Shown here piece after piece: positions 1 through 6,232 of a stretch of 20,397 nucleotides of DNA. Location of the stretch: the IMG/VR virus record IMGVR_UViG_3300042486_000297, positions 1-20,397 of that record; one strand, 5' to 3'. The DNA is from a virus. The notes beneath the pieces were generated by a model. The model searched no databases. It was not told the origin of the DNA and saw nothing but the letters and a program-made list of their open reading frames with translations. Each line of letters starts with the position of its first letter. Positions within the stretch are counted from its first letter, which is position 1. The position numbers and the translations under genes are program-made.

Positions 1-344
1 ATAGTATTTAGGCGACCATATAGCTCTCTAGCCATCATTTCGCAAGATTTATAATCTAACTGCAATGTGCCATCAGAATACCATCGTTCCATTATTCGTT
101 TTGCTTGTATAAATTCTACATCTCGATCATCATGGAATACCTGCATCTCAACTCTGAAATGAAATATATGCCGATGTGGTGTACTTAAGAAACTAACATC
201 GAGCCAATCGCCTGTTGCTAATTTAGGATCCGTTGCCGCAGCAGGATATTTGTGGATACCCTCTTTTTGGAATGTTACCCAAATATAACTTGTTTGTTTC
301 ATAATTATGTCAGATGTATTAATAATTGAGCTAGCAAAATTCAT
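1..344 (-). CDS. Partial QueD-like (6-pyruvoyl-tetrahydropterin synthase fold) protein, C-terminus beyond window
   Basis: The reading frame runs off the window at base 1, leaving 114 codons from the ATG at 344, or 100 from a second in-frame ATG at 302. The first ATG overlaps the dpdA stop (ATGA) and has GAGG about 10 bases upstream, so I prefer it. I recall proteins starting near MKQTSYIWVTF as conserved but uncharacterised in T4-like marine phages. Counting from the second ATG, His17, His43 and His45 (IHKYP, then PHRHIF) fall where E. coli QueD has its three zinc ligands His16, His31 and His33. A VEF and a later CEMMARELY segment match the QueD pattern of IDF and SEVLAKWIW. The catalytic Cys just before the HxH pair is absent, and no DHH motif is seen. 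The seen part therefore suggests a divergent T-fold enzyme or a non-catalytic relative. The link to QueD is inference; its position after dpdA supports a role in deazaguanine metabolism. Confidence 0.6.
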   Translation of the reverse strand, partial: MNFASSIINTSDIIMKQTSYIWVTFQKEGIHKYPAAATDPKLATGDWLDVSFLSTPHRHIFHFRVEMQVFHDDRDVEFIQAKRIMERWYSDGTLQLDYKSCEMMARELYGRLNT

Positions 345-1630
345 GCAAATAAGTCCTCAAGAGATGATGGTGCAATAATATTTACCGGAGATGAATCCAT
401 AAATTTTCCTACGTGTTTTTCCCAATAGATAAAATCCTCAGATGTTTTGACATCGAATAATGTACTATATTCATTTTCACAATTCTTATCTCTACAGAAA
501 CGTAAAAATTCATCTTTAGAATTCATTAAGTTTGAGACATCCATAGTAAAATTATGCACATTTGTTAAAATAAAGGAAAGTCGAGCACGCATAATATCTA
601 TAAATTTACCACCCTTTTCTAAATATTCACCGACTGAAATATTCATCAATTTATGATATTCTTCAGGGGAGTAATCTGTACCACATACTGAATTAATTTC
701 GTTAGTAACAGTCCGATAGATATTAGAATATGGTCTACCCATTTTTACAGATGATCCACCATAGTCTCCAGGTGTACCTTTTTTACAATGTGAGAAGTAA
801 AATAATCCGTTATCCAATGACATAGAATGTGTTGTAGAATCATATGATATATCAATATCTTTATAAAGACCAGTTTGGCTAAAAAGTAAATACGGCAATA
901 TGCGTTTTAATGCACCTACCCCTAGTACGTGTAGATGAAACGGTTTTTCAAAAGGTACAGCATTTACATAAAATGCTCGCTTTACATCTTCGAGTGGTCC
1001 CATACCCAATGCAGCCGATCCCATAGCGACACCGCCAATACGATGATGCAATTCTTTAGGAATTTCATCTAACATATATTCAGTCCACTGCTGATACGTA
1101 TCTTGCCCTGACCCCTGAATAATAACAAAAGGACGACAATCACTTTTAACAGAATCAAATTTTAAAATTTGATCTTTAACATTCTTACCTGTCTGTCTTG
1201 CATATGTCTCAAAATTTTCCATATCAACATATCTACGTTTAGTATCAATTTTTGAGGATACGCCACTTGCAGAAGTAGATTTTACCGGAATCTCATCAAA
1301 TGCCATTCCAATATCTGCCCATGCTGCCTGATTTTCATATACTTTGTTTCTTGTCTCAGGAGTATTCTGCAATCCACGAGTAACAATCTGCAAACCACCA
1401 GAGTCCGCATGAATATTTTTAACTGCTGGTCTATATTTTTGCAATTTCTTACCAAAGTTCTTTTCTGTAAATCCATTATACAAAAGAGAAAATTGATGAT
1501 TATTTTTATTATGAACCGTTTTAAGAATCAAATCATTAATCATTTGCAATGTTTCAGGATCATCGCATTGCTCAGACCCCAACCGAAGGTATGCTGGTCC
1601 AGATATAACATATTCTAATTGTCGGCTCAT
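341..1630 (-). CDS. dpdA: DpdA-like DNA guanine transglycosylase (TGT family)
   Basis: This 429-residue protein carries the tRNA-guanine transglycosylase active-site pattern. HADSGGLQ (74-81) holds the general base Asp76. ADIGMAFDE (105-113) corresponds to the substrate-recognition segment of bacterial Tgt. IQGSG (171-175), GGVAMGS (199-205) and HVLGVG (234-239) match its base-binding loops, and ISYDS (261-265) supplies the presumed nucleophile Asp264. DpdA proteins of phages and bacteria swap guanine in DNA for preQ0 or a relative. The neighbouring folE and queE make DNA, rather than tRNA, the likely target. The Tgt zinc site is only partly kept: Cys316 and His359 (in NVHNF) are plausible ligands, but the CxCxxC arrangement is gone. 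The C-terminus SLEDLFA (423-429) resembles a sliding-clamp binding tail. The start overlaps the stop of the upstream glycosyltransferase as ATGA. Family assignment is firm; the exact base inserted cannot be read from sequence. Confidence 0.88.
   Translation of the reverse strand: MSRQLEYVISGPAYLRLGSEQCDDPETLQMINDLILKTVHNKNNHQFSLLYNGFTEKNFGKKLQKYRPAVKNIHADSGGLQIVTRGLQNTPETRNKVYENQAAWADIGMAFDEIPVKSTSASGVSSKIDTKRRYVDMENFETYARQTGKNVKDQILKFDSVKSDCRPFVIIQGSGQDTYQQWTEYMLDEIPKELHHRIGGVAMGSAALGMGPLEDVKRAFYVNAVPFEKPFHLHVLGVGALKRILPYLLFSQTGLYKDIDISYDSTTHSMSLDNGLFYFSHCKKGTPGDYGGSSVKMGRPYSNIYRTVTNEINSVCGTDYSPEEYHKLMNISVGEYLEKGGKFIDIMRARLSFILTNVHNFTMDVSNLMNSKDEFLRFCRDKNCENEYSTLFDVKTSEDFIYWEKHVGKFMDSSPVNIIAPSSLEDLFA
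344..364 (-). other. Putative sliding-clamp binding tail of DpdA
   Basis: The last seven codons of dpdA encode SLEDLFA. It matches the SLESLFV end of the adjacent glycosyltransferase at five of seven positions. T4 gp55, gp33 and DNA polymerase gp43 dock on the gp45 clamp through short hydrophobic C-terminal tails, and SLxxLF has that character. The similarity is seen; clamp binding is inferred. Confidence 0.55.
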
Positions 1631-2991
1631 ACGAATAAACTTTCTAGTGAATTATCAGATTCTTCTTTTGGAACGAAGTTTTTGTCTTTAGATATATAGG
1701 TTTGTGTATCTGTGTATATTATATTAAATTTATGCTTGTTTGTCAATACAGAACGAACATCGTCAATAGACAAAGCTTTCCTATTTAGAGAAGTTATAAA
1801 ATCTTTATACGTAGATACATCGACTTCATTAATTTTAGCTCTTTCAGAAATTGATTTAATATATTCAAAAGAATTAAAACACCGTTCCCATTCTTCTATA
1901 CCATTTCTATCTAAAGTTCGTATTGATTCTAGAACTCCTTGTTGATACCAAAGTTCAGAATTCTTAAACTTTGCATATAGGTCAACGATTACCTTAGGTA
2001 CTACTTTTTTCTGTACTGCAAAATAGTTAGTATTAGGAAAATTTCCTAACCAGGACATTCCCTCAATTGCAACGGTCGGCATGTGCCCTATTGTTTCATA
2101 AAATGCTAATCCAAAACTTTCTCGTATCGCAGGATTGTATGCTACTCTCGCAGACGTTAAAAAGTCTACCTTTTCTTGTCCATATATTCCTGATCTTATT
2201 TCATATTTAGCATTAATAGCTTGCAATGCAGTTTCAAACTTCTTTGCGCCTGTTGCATTTGTAATTACTTTTGCAGGCAATCCTGTTTGTTGAATCATCT
2301 CAATAAATGCTTCTGGATTTTTCCTAGGTTCCCATCGACCGATCCACAATACACCTTCTCTAGGCTTAATGTGCTTTTGTAGTAATGTTTTCTCAGTCAT
2401 AAGTATTGGCAAATATTTCGCATTTGGTATTTTAGACTTATGTAATTCAGATAAATTTCGCAAAGTCTGAGTACCAATCGTAATACCTTTAACGCCCATT
2501 AATGCGTTAAATGTTTCATTAAATGATTCCGTAAATTCATTTTTCCATTCACGATCATCTAAAAATACCATACTTTCATTATGGGTATAATAAATTATTT
2601 GTATACTTTTTTGTAGATTCAATGAATAAATTGCGGGGAATGATTCTAATGTATTACATATAATAATGTCATACAAATTTTCATTAAGTGCTTTCATCAT
2701 GGATTCCCTGAAATTTACCATCTTTTCAAAGTTAAAGGAATCCTCAAACATAAATGTTTTTGTATGGTTTGTATAGCTAATAGGTTCGGCGCAAATAAAT
2801 CTTGCGCCTTGTTCTTCTAAGTATGTTTTGAACCCTGTATTAGATGCTGGTCTATCTAATATAATATCTACCTTATATCCGAGAGGAGTAAAAGTTTCAA
2901 TAAAGGATTTTGCGAATTGACCTAATCCGCCGTGAGGAATAGTATGTTGATCACTAAGACAAAATGCTATTCTTTTTTTATACGTATTCAT
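1627..2991 (-). CDS. GT-B (GT4-like) glycosyltransferase, candidate DNA-base glycosyltransferase
   Basis: This 454-residue protein has a GT-B layout: an N-terminal Rossmann domain with GGLGQ (21-25), then a C-terminal donor-binding domain with GRWEPRKN (218-225) and the retaining-GT motif ESFGLAFYE (291-299), which fits E-x7-E. No signal peptide or membrane segment is visible, so it is probably cytosolic. Residues from about 420 form a charged, probably flexible tail ending in SLESLFV, almost the same ending as the DpdA encoded next. Its stop overlaps the dpdA start (ATGA), so the two are likely translated together. GT-B enzymes may modify DNA bases (as T4 alpha- and beta-glucosyltransferases do), surface glycans or proteins. 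The coupling and shared tail make DNA the most likely target here, but that is inference. The sugar cannot be told. The start ATG at 2991 has only a weak ribosome binding site. Confidence 0.8.
   Translation of the reverse strand: MNTYKKRIAFCLSDQHTIPHGGLGQFAKSFIETFTPLGYKVDIILDRPASNTGFKTYLEEQGARFICAEPISYTNHTKTFMFEDSFNFEKMVNFRESMMKALNENLYDIIICNTLESFPAIYSLNLQKSIQIIYYTHNESMVFLDDREWKNEFTESFNETFNALMGVKGITIGTQTLRNLSELHKSKIPNAKYLPILMTEKTLLQKHIKPREGVLWIGRWEPRKNPEAFIEMIQQTGLPAKVITNATGAKKFETALQAINAKYEIRSGIYGQEKVDFLTSARVAYNPAIRESFGLAFYETIGHMPTVAIEGMSWLGNFPNTNYFAVQKKVVPKVIVDLYAKFKNSELWYQQGVLESIRTLDRNGIEEWERCFNSFEYIKSISERAKINEVDVSTYKDFITSLNRKALSIDDVRSVLTNKHKFNIIYTDTQTYISKDKNFVPKEESDNSLESLFV
1630..1650 (-). 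other. Putative sliding-clamp binding tail of the glycosyltransferase
   Basis: The last seven codons encode SLESLFV after an acidic, serine-containing linker. The shared ending with DpdA is unlikely to come from ancestry, because the two proteins have different folds. T4 alpha-glucosyltransferase has been reported to bind gp45, which gives a precedent for a clamp-bound DNA glycosyltransferase. Confidence 0.55.
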
Positions 2992-3022
2992 AGTTAATTA
3001 TTCAACTCAATTTAATATTGTA

Positions 3023-3535
3023 TTACGAATCGCCTAAAATTTTAATTAAATGGTTTGTTTGATATAACGCATCATCTAAAGCATTATGATGAACGCCGAC
3101 CCTTTCATCTGCAGGAATCCAGTTAAATAAATTCTTAACTGTTCTATAACATCTATCATCCCAACATTTCCAAGGTGGTTCTCTATCGGAATACAAATAT
3201 GCGTTAGTAAGAATTGTATTATCAAATACTGCACCGTTGCCCCATATAGGTAAACTCTTAGGACCGAACCAACCCTCAAAATTGGTTAATGCTTCGTCCA
3301 ACGGAATAGTATTTTTAGTTAAAGCTTTTAGTGCTTCTTTATTTTGTTTAGACCACCATTCTACAGTATCCTTCGATATATGTAGACCAACATCTTTACA
3401 CGTTTTTAAATCAATGGTGCAGTAAAAGGTATCAAGAATCTCTTTACCTTTAAACTTTACTGCACCTATTGAACAAATCGCCGCATGTGATCTTGTAGAC
3501 ATTGTTTCTAGATCAATCATAACATGAACAGTCAT
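3023..3535 (-). CDS. DEDDh-family 3'-5' exonuclease
   Basis: This 170-residue protein is a single RNase H-like exonuclease domain. The metal-binding residues are visible: Asp8 and Glu10 in MIDLET (ExoI), Asp105 in NGAVFDN (ExoII), and His150 with Asp155 in HHNALDDA (ExoIII, H-x4-D), which makes it the DEDDh type. Such domains remove nucleotides from the 3' end of DNA or RNA. The compact length and the MIDLETMS start resemble phage exonucleases annotated as Rv2179c-like or exodeoxyribonuclease VIII-like rather than the proofreading domain of a polymerase. The ATG at 3535 overlaps the folE stop (ATGA), so expression is probably coupled to folE. A role in host DNA breakdown, recombination or nucleotide recycling is possible. 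The substrate is unknown. Confidence 0.82.
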   Translation of the reverse strand: MTVHVMIDLETMSTRSHAAICSIGAVKFKGKEILDTFYCTIDLKTCKDVGLHISKDTVEWWSKQNKEALKALTKNTIPLDEALTNFEGWFGPKSLPIWGNGAVFDNTILTNAYLYSDREPPWKCWDDRCYRTVKNLFNWIPADERVGVHHNALDDALYQTNHLIKILGDS

Positions 3536-4212
3536 TTTTTGCCCATTCTCGCAATACTTAAAAATTCATTTCTTACTGCGGGGTCGGTCTTAAATCCTCC
3601 TCCGAGGCGTACGGTAACAGTAGAACTGCCCGTATCTTCAACACCTCTAGATTTAACACAGTAATGCTGAGCATCAATTAATACAGCAACATCGTCAGTA
3701 TTTAGAATAAAACATAATGCATGAAAAATTTGTTCTGTTAACCGTTCCTGTATTTGAGGGCGCTTACTAAAATATTCTACGATACGATTAATTTTACTTA
3801 AACCAAGAACATGATTTTTAGGAACATATGCGATAGTCGCCAACCCATCAATAACTACAAAGTGATGCTCGCAATTACTTTGAACATTTACATTACGCTC
3901 AACAACCATTTCGTTATAACGCATTTTATTTTCAACCGTAGTACATTTTGGAAATGCATCATAATCTAATCCCCAAAATATTTCGTTGACATACATTTTT
4001 GCGACCCGTTTAGGGGTTTCCATTAGACTATCATCTGATAAGTCCAATCCAAGTGTGTCCATAATATTAATGAAATTCTTTTCAATAATCTCAATTTTTT
4101 CTTTACGATCAATTAGTCTAGAAATAGTAGGAGTTTCAACTCCCATTTTAACTAGGTAGGCATGTACTTGTTGACCTAATTCTGAATCTGTTTTAGTTTT
4201 GTTGTATGACAT
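3532..4212 (-). CDS. folE: GTP cyclohydrolase I (FolE)
   Basis: This enzyme converts GTP to 7,8-dihydroneopterin triphosphate, the first step of both folate and 7-deazaguanine (preQ0) synthesis. The 226-residue length is normal for the family. Zinc ligands are present: Cys114 and His117 in CEHH, and Cys185 in HYCVKSRG. His116 and His183 sit where the E. coli catalytic histidines are. The usual S-x-T-x-T segment follows as SSTVTVRL. The N-terminal 40 residues are helical and poorly conserved. The start ATG at 4212 follows a strong ribosome binding site, AAGGAAGGA. It lies 60 bases after the phosphoribosyltransferase stop and overlaps the exonuclease start by 4 bases. With queE upstream and dpdA downstream, its product most likely feeds phage DNA modification rather than folate. 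Confidence 0.95.
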   Translation of the reverse strand: MSYNKTKTDSELGQQVHAYLVKMGVETPTISRLIDRKEKIEIIEKNFINIMDTLGLDLSDDSLMETPKRVAKMYVNEIFWGLDYDAFPKCTTVENKMRYNEMVVERNVNVQSNCEHHFVVIDGLATIAYVPKNHVLGLSKINRIVEYFSKRPQIQERLTEQIFHALCFILNTDDVAVLIDAQHYCVKSRGVEDTGSSTVTVRLGGGFKTDPAVRNEFLSIARMGKK

Positions 4213-4251
4213 TTTAGAATCCTTCCTTACACGGATATGAGTTTTGTAATT

Positions 4252-4269
4252 TGTCGCCGTTGTGCGACA
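4252..4269 (-). other. Small hairpin in the folE leader
   Basis: A 6-bp stem (TGTCGC with GCGACA) closes a 6-base loop in the 60-base gap between the phosphoribosyltransferase gene and folE. It would lie in the folE mRNA leader, roughly 40 bases before the start codon. No run of T follows on the coding strand, so it is not an intrinsic terminator. Function is unknown; it could protect mRNA or separate translation of the two genes. Confidence 0.45.
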
Positions 4270-4272
4270 TAG

Positions 4273-4698
4273 TTATTTATATGCTTCCCACCAAAAATTA
4301 ATAAATTCTTTTTGATATTTTCGATTAATAGTTCTTGCATAATAATTTGGTATGTGTATCTGATCTATATTATAAACTAACACCGCAGTATCAATATCAC
4401 AAAAACTATATAGTTCTTTCAATGTTATTAGAGTTTTGCCGGAGTCGCAAATATCATCTACTAGCAAAATTTTAGATTCGGGTTGTAATACTTGATTACG
4501 AATATCCTGCGTCGCCCAATCTCGTGTAGACCAATCTAAATTATATAATGGAATATTTAAAGCATGCGATAAACATACCGCAGGAATAAGTCCTCCACGT
4601 TTAATACCTACAACATAATCATACTTTTTATTACGTTGTTTTATTTTTGCCAACAAAGAATATATATCAGCATCATAATCAGAATAGCTATATTCCAT
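4273..4698 (-). CDS. Purine-type phosphoribosyltransferase
   Basis: This small type I phosphoribosyltransferase would join a free purine base to PRPP. The PRPP loop is clear: ILLVDDICDSGKTL, at residues 77-90 counting from the start used here. GIKRGGLIPA (31-40) is the PPi-binding loop that precedes it. The short length resembles bacterial xanthine-guanine phosphoribosyltransferase; base specificity cannot be read. Two starts are possible. The ATG at 4710 overlaps queE by 13 bases with weak ribosome binding. The ATG at 4698 overlaps the queE stop by one base (TAATG) with GGGGA five to six bases upstream, so I prefer it, giving 141 residues. Between queE and folE, it may salvage guanine released by DpdA to GMP; this is inference. 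Confidence 0.82.
   Translation of the reverse strand: MEYSYSDYDADIYSLLAKIKQRNKKYDYVVGIKRGGLIPAVCLSHALNIPLYNLDWSTRDWATQDIRNQVLQPESKILLVDDICDSGKTLITLKELYSFCDIDTAVLVYNIDQIHIPNYYARTINRKYQKEFINFWWEAYK
4274..4281 (-). promoter_or_regulatory. Candidate T4-type late promoter TATAAATA before folE
   Basis: An exact TATAAATA, the T4 late promoter -10 element read by gp55, sits 62-69 bases upstream of the folE ATG. It also spells the last two codons and the stop of the upstream gene (tat aaa taa), so chance is a real alternative in this AT-rich sequence. Late expression of folE would be odd for a replication-time modification pathway. Confidence 0.35.
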
Positions 4699-5561
4699 TA
4701 CGTTCCCCATTGATTCTTAAATAAGGGAACTTGTAATCTATCGGAATATCTCCAGCCCAACTTCATTGCCATTTCTGCAACTCGTTTATTGTTCATATAA
4801 TACACGGTTTCAATACCACCTACCGGCATCAAATAAATATGCCCATAAAATCCGGCTTTGCGATATTCCGCTACTGCTTTTTCTGCTTCAACGACATCTT
4901 CTTCTGATGCTACTACAAATTTTAAATACGTATTGCCTATTTTTTGATAGTCACAAACTACATCTGGCTTAATTGCATCTTCCCACTTTTCTCCCGAAAC
5001 AGATAATTTAGGGGAAACCGAAAAAGTTAATTTATCATAATCTCTACCAAATCGCGTCCATTCTTGAAATAGATAATCAGTAAATTCCTCAGTCAAAGAT
5101 TGGGTACCGTTTGTTTCAAATGTTAGTTCATCTAAAGATTTCATCAAAGGATGTTCTAATAATTCTTCGTAGGATTTTTGCCAGCCCAATAAAGGTTCAC
5201 CGCCAGTAATTACCAAATGCTCTTGTTGCCAACCTTTTGCGGGTAACAGGTCTACAATAGATTTTGCGATACTGTCAACTTCAAGGAGAGGAGATAGTCC
5301 CTTAAATCTAGGATCCCAACTTGCATAACTATCACACCCAGTACTTACCAAAGGAAGTTCTTGATATGTTTGGAATGATTCAATATTCATATGCGTATAT
5401 GCAATATCATCTACTTCTGTACTAACTTGACCTTTTGGCATACCAAACCCTGCGCACTTAAAGTTACAACCAAATGTGCGCAAGAAAACAGAAGGAACAC
5501 CCATGTACCGACCTTCTCCCTGAATACTATAAAATAGTTCTGCTACTTTAATTTTGCTCAT
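4698..5561 (-). CDS. queE: 7-carboxy-7-deazaguanine synthase (QueE), radical SAM
   Basis: QueE turns 6-carboxytetrahydropterin into 7-carboxy-7-deazaguanine in the preQ0 pathway. The N-terminus reads KVAELFYSIQGEG, the family hallmark. The SAM-binding TGGEPLL motif follows at about residues 119-125, and ETNGT at about 149-153. The iron-sulfur cysteines are unusual. Counting from the ATG at 5561, Cys32 and Cys36 form CNFKC, but the third candidate, Cys76 in TGCDSY, comes after about 39 residues instead of two. I recall the same CNFxCxGFGMP layout in other T4-like phage QueE proteins. The frame can be extended upstream to a TTG at 5576, but neither that TTG nor the ATG has a strong ribosome binding site, and the ATG is the simpler choice (287 residues). 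Its stop overlaps the next gene. Confidence 0.92.
   Translation of the reverse strand: MSKIKVAELFYSIQGEGRYMGVPSVFLRTFGCNFKCAGFGMPKGQVSTEVDDIAYTHMNIESFQTYQELPLVSTGCDSYASWDPRFKGLSPLLEVDSIAKSIVDLLPAKGWQQEHLVITGGEPLLGWQKSYEELLEHPLMKSLDELTFETNGTQSLTEEFTDYLFQEWTRFGRDYDKLTFSVSPKLSVSGEKWEDAIKPDVVCDYQKIGNTYLKFVVASEEDVVEAEKAVAEYRKAGFYGHIYLMPVGGIETVYYMNNKRVAEMAMKLGWRYSDRLQVPLFKNQWGT
4704..4708 (-). promoter_or_regulatory. Ribosome binding site that favours the TAATG start of the phosphoribosyltransferase
   Basis: GGGGA lies six bases, or less with the following A, before the ATG at 4698, inside the end of queE. The alternative ATG at 4710 has no comparable site. This supports translation coupled to queE termination. 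Confidence 0.5.
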
Positions 5562-5599
5562 ATAAGTCTTTATCAATTTAATTATACAGTATATAGTAT

Positions 5600-6232
5600 T
5601 TAGGTAAGTAAGTCTATAGTAGGAATATCCATTTCAGCAGACTTCTTTTTTCGAGATTTTGTTTCGGATGGGGTTTCCCGTTTTTCTGGATCAATTGTAT
5701 CTAATTGTTTCTTTAAAAATTCAATTAATTGTCTACCCGATTCGCTATCATCATTTTGCTGAATAATTGAATCTAAGTCTAAATTTTCAATTATTTTATA
5801 TTTGGTTGCTTGATGTTTTTTCTCTTTTTGGATTCTACGAATAAACGCAAAGAAAACAATTTGAGTATAATATGCGAAAGGATTAGATGATTTTGTGGGA
5901 TCAAATTTTCCTGCGGCAGTTAAACAATTTTCTATACCATCTGAAATCATATCATCTCTAAAGGTATAATTAATAAAATTAGATTTATATGAAAGATGAG
6001 TTGCAATTTTAATAAAACATTCACCTATATAATCCGGAACCTGTGGGATTTCTTGGCCTGCTTCCTTCGCTGCATCTACGGCAGTTTTGTATATTAGTAG
6101 TTCTGCTAAGAATTTTTTATTATCCACATAATGAGCAGGATCCATTTTAGATTTAGTGGAGGGTTCTCGTACCTCTTCTACTTCTTGTAGTACCGGTGTC
6201 GTCTCGTCCATCGTAGTCATTTTCGTCGTCAT
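5600..6232 (-). CDS. gp55: Late-transcription sigma factor gp55
   Basis: This is the T4 gp55-type sigma factor that directs host RNA polymerase to late promoters with a TATAAATA -10 element. The core from about residue 34 (YVDNKKFLAELLIYK) through the segment FRDDMISDGIENC (91-103), then FDPTKSSNPFAY and FFAFIRRIQKEKK, follows the T4 protein closely. The C-terminus IPTIDLLT (203-210) is a short hydrophobic tail in the place where T4 gp55 contacts the gp45 clamp. At 210 residues it is longer than T4 gp55 (185), because of an acidic, threonine-rich N-terminal extension. The ATG at 6232 has a strong GGGAG site six bases upstream, so the 80-base overlap with the preceding gene looks genuine. An internal ATG at 6145 lacks a comparable site. 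Confidence 0.93.
   Translation of the reverse strand: MTTKMTTMDETTPVLQEVEEVREPSTKSKMDPAHYVDNKKFLAELLIYKTAVDAAKEAGQEIPQVPDYIGECFIKIATHLSYKSNFINYTFRDDMISDGIENCLTAAGKFDPTKSSNPFAYYTQIVFFAFIRRIQKEKKHQATKYKIIENLDLDSIIQQNDDSESGRQLIEFLKKQLDTIDPEKRETPSETKSRKKKSAEMDIPTIDLLT

Noticed and set aside
341-1630. A tRNA-modifying queuine transglycosylase (Tgt) rather than DpdA
   Set aside because: The active site is shared, but the zinc cysteines and the usual Tgt N-terminus are missing. The phage context with a DNA-type clamp tail favours a DNA enzyme.
4213-4272. preQ1 riboswitch in the folE leader
   Set aside because: The hairpin loop is only six bases and the A-rich tail and loop do not form the preQ1-I pseudoknot pattern. 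The similarity is only a hairpin followed by A-rich sequence.
5562-5576. Upstream TTG start for queE
   Set aside because: No ribosome binding site precedes the TTG, and the five extra residues are not part of the family. The ATG at 5561 is simpler.
5581-5586. TATAAT before queE as a host-type promoter
   Set aside because: The -10 word is perfect, but no credible -35 hexamer lies 16-18 bases upstream and such words are common in AT-rich DNA. It may still be real, so transcript mapping would decide.
6058-6145. Short form of gp55 starting at the internal ATG at 6145
   Set aside because: It would remove the gene overlap, but the internal ATG has no good ribosome binding site whereas the ATG at 6232 has GGGAG at ideal spacing.
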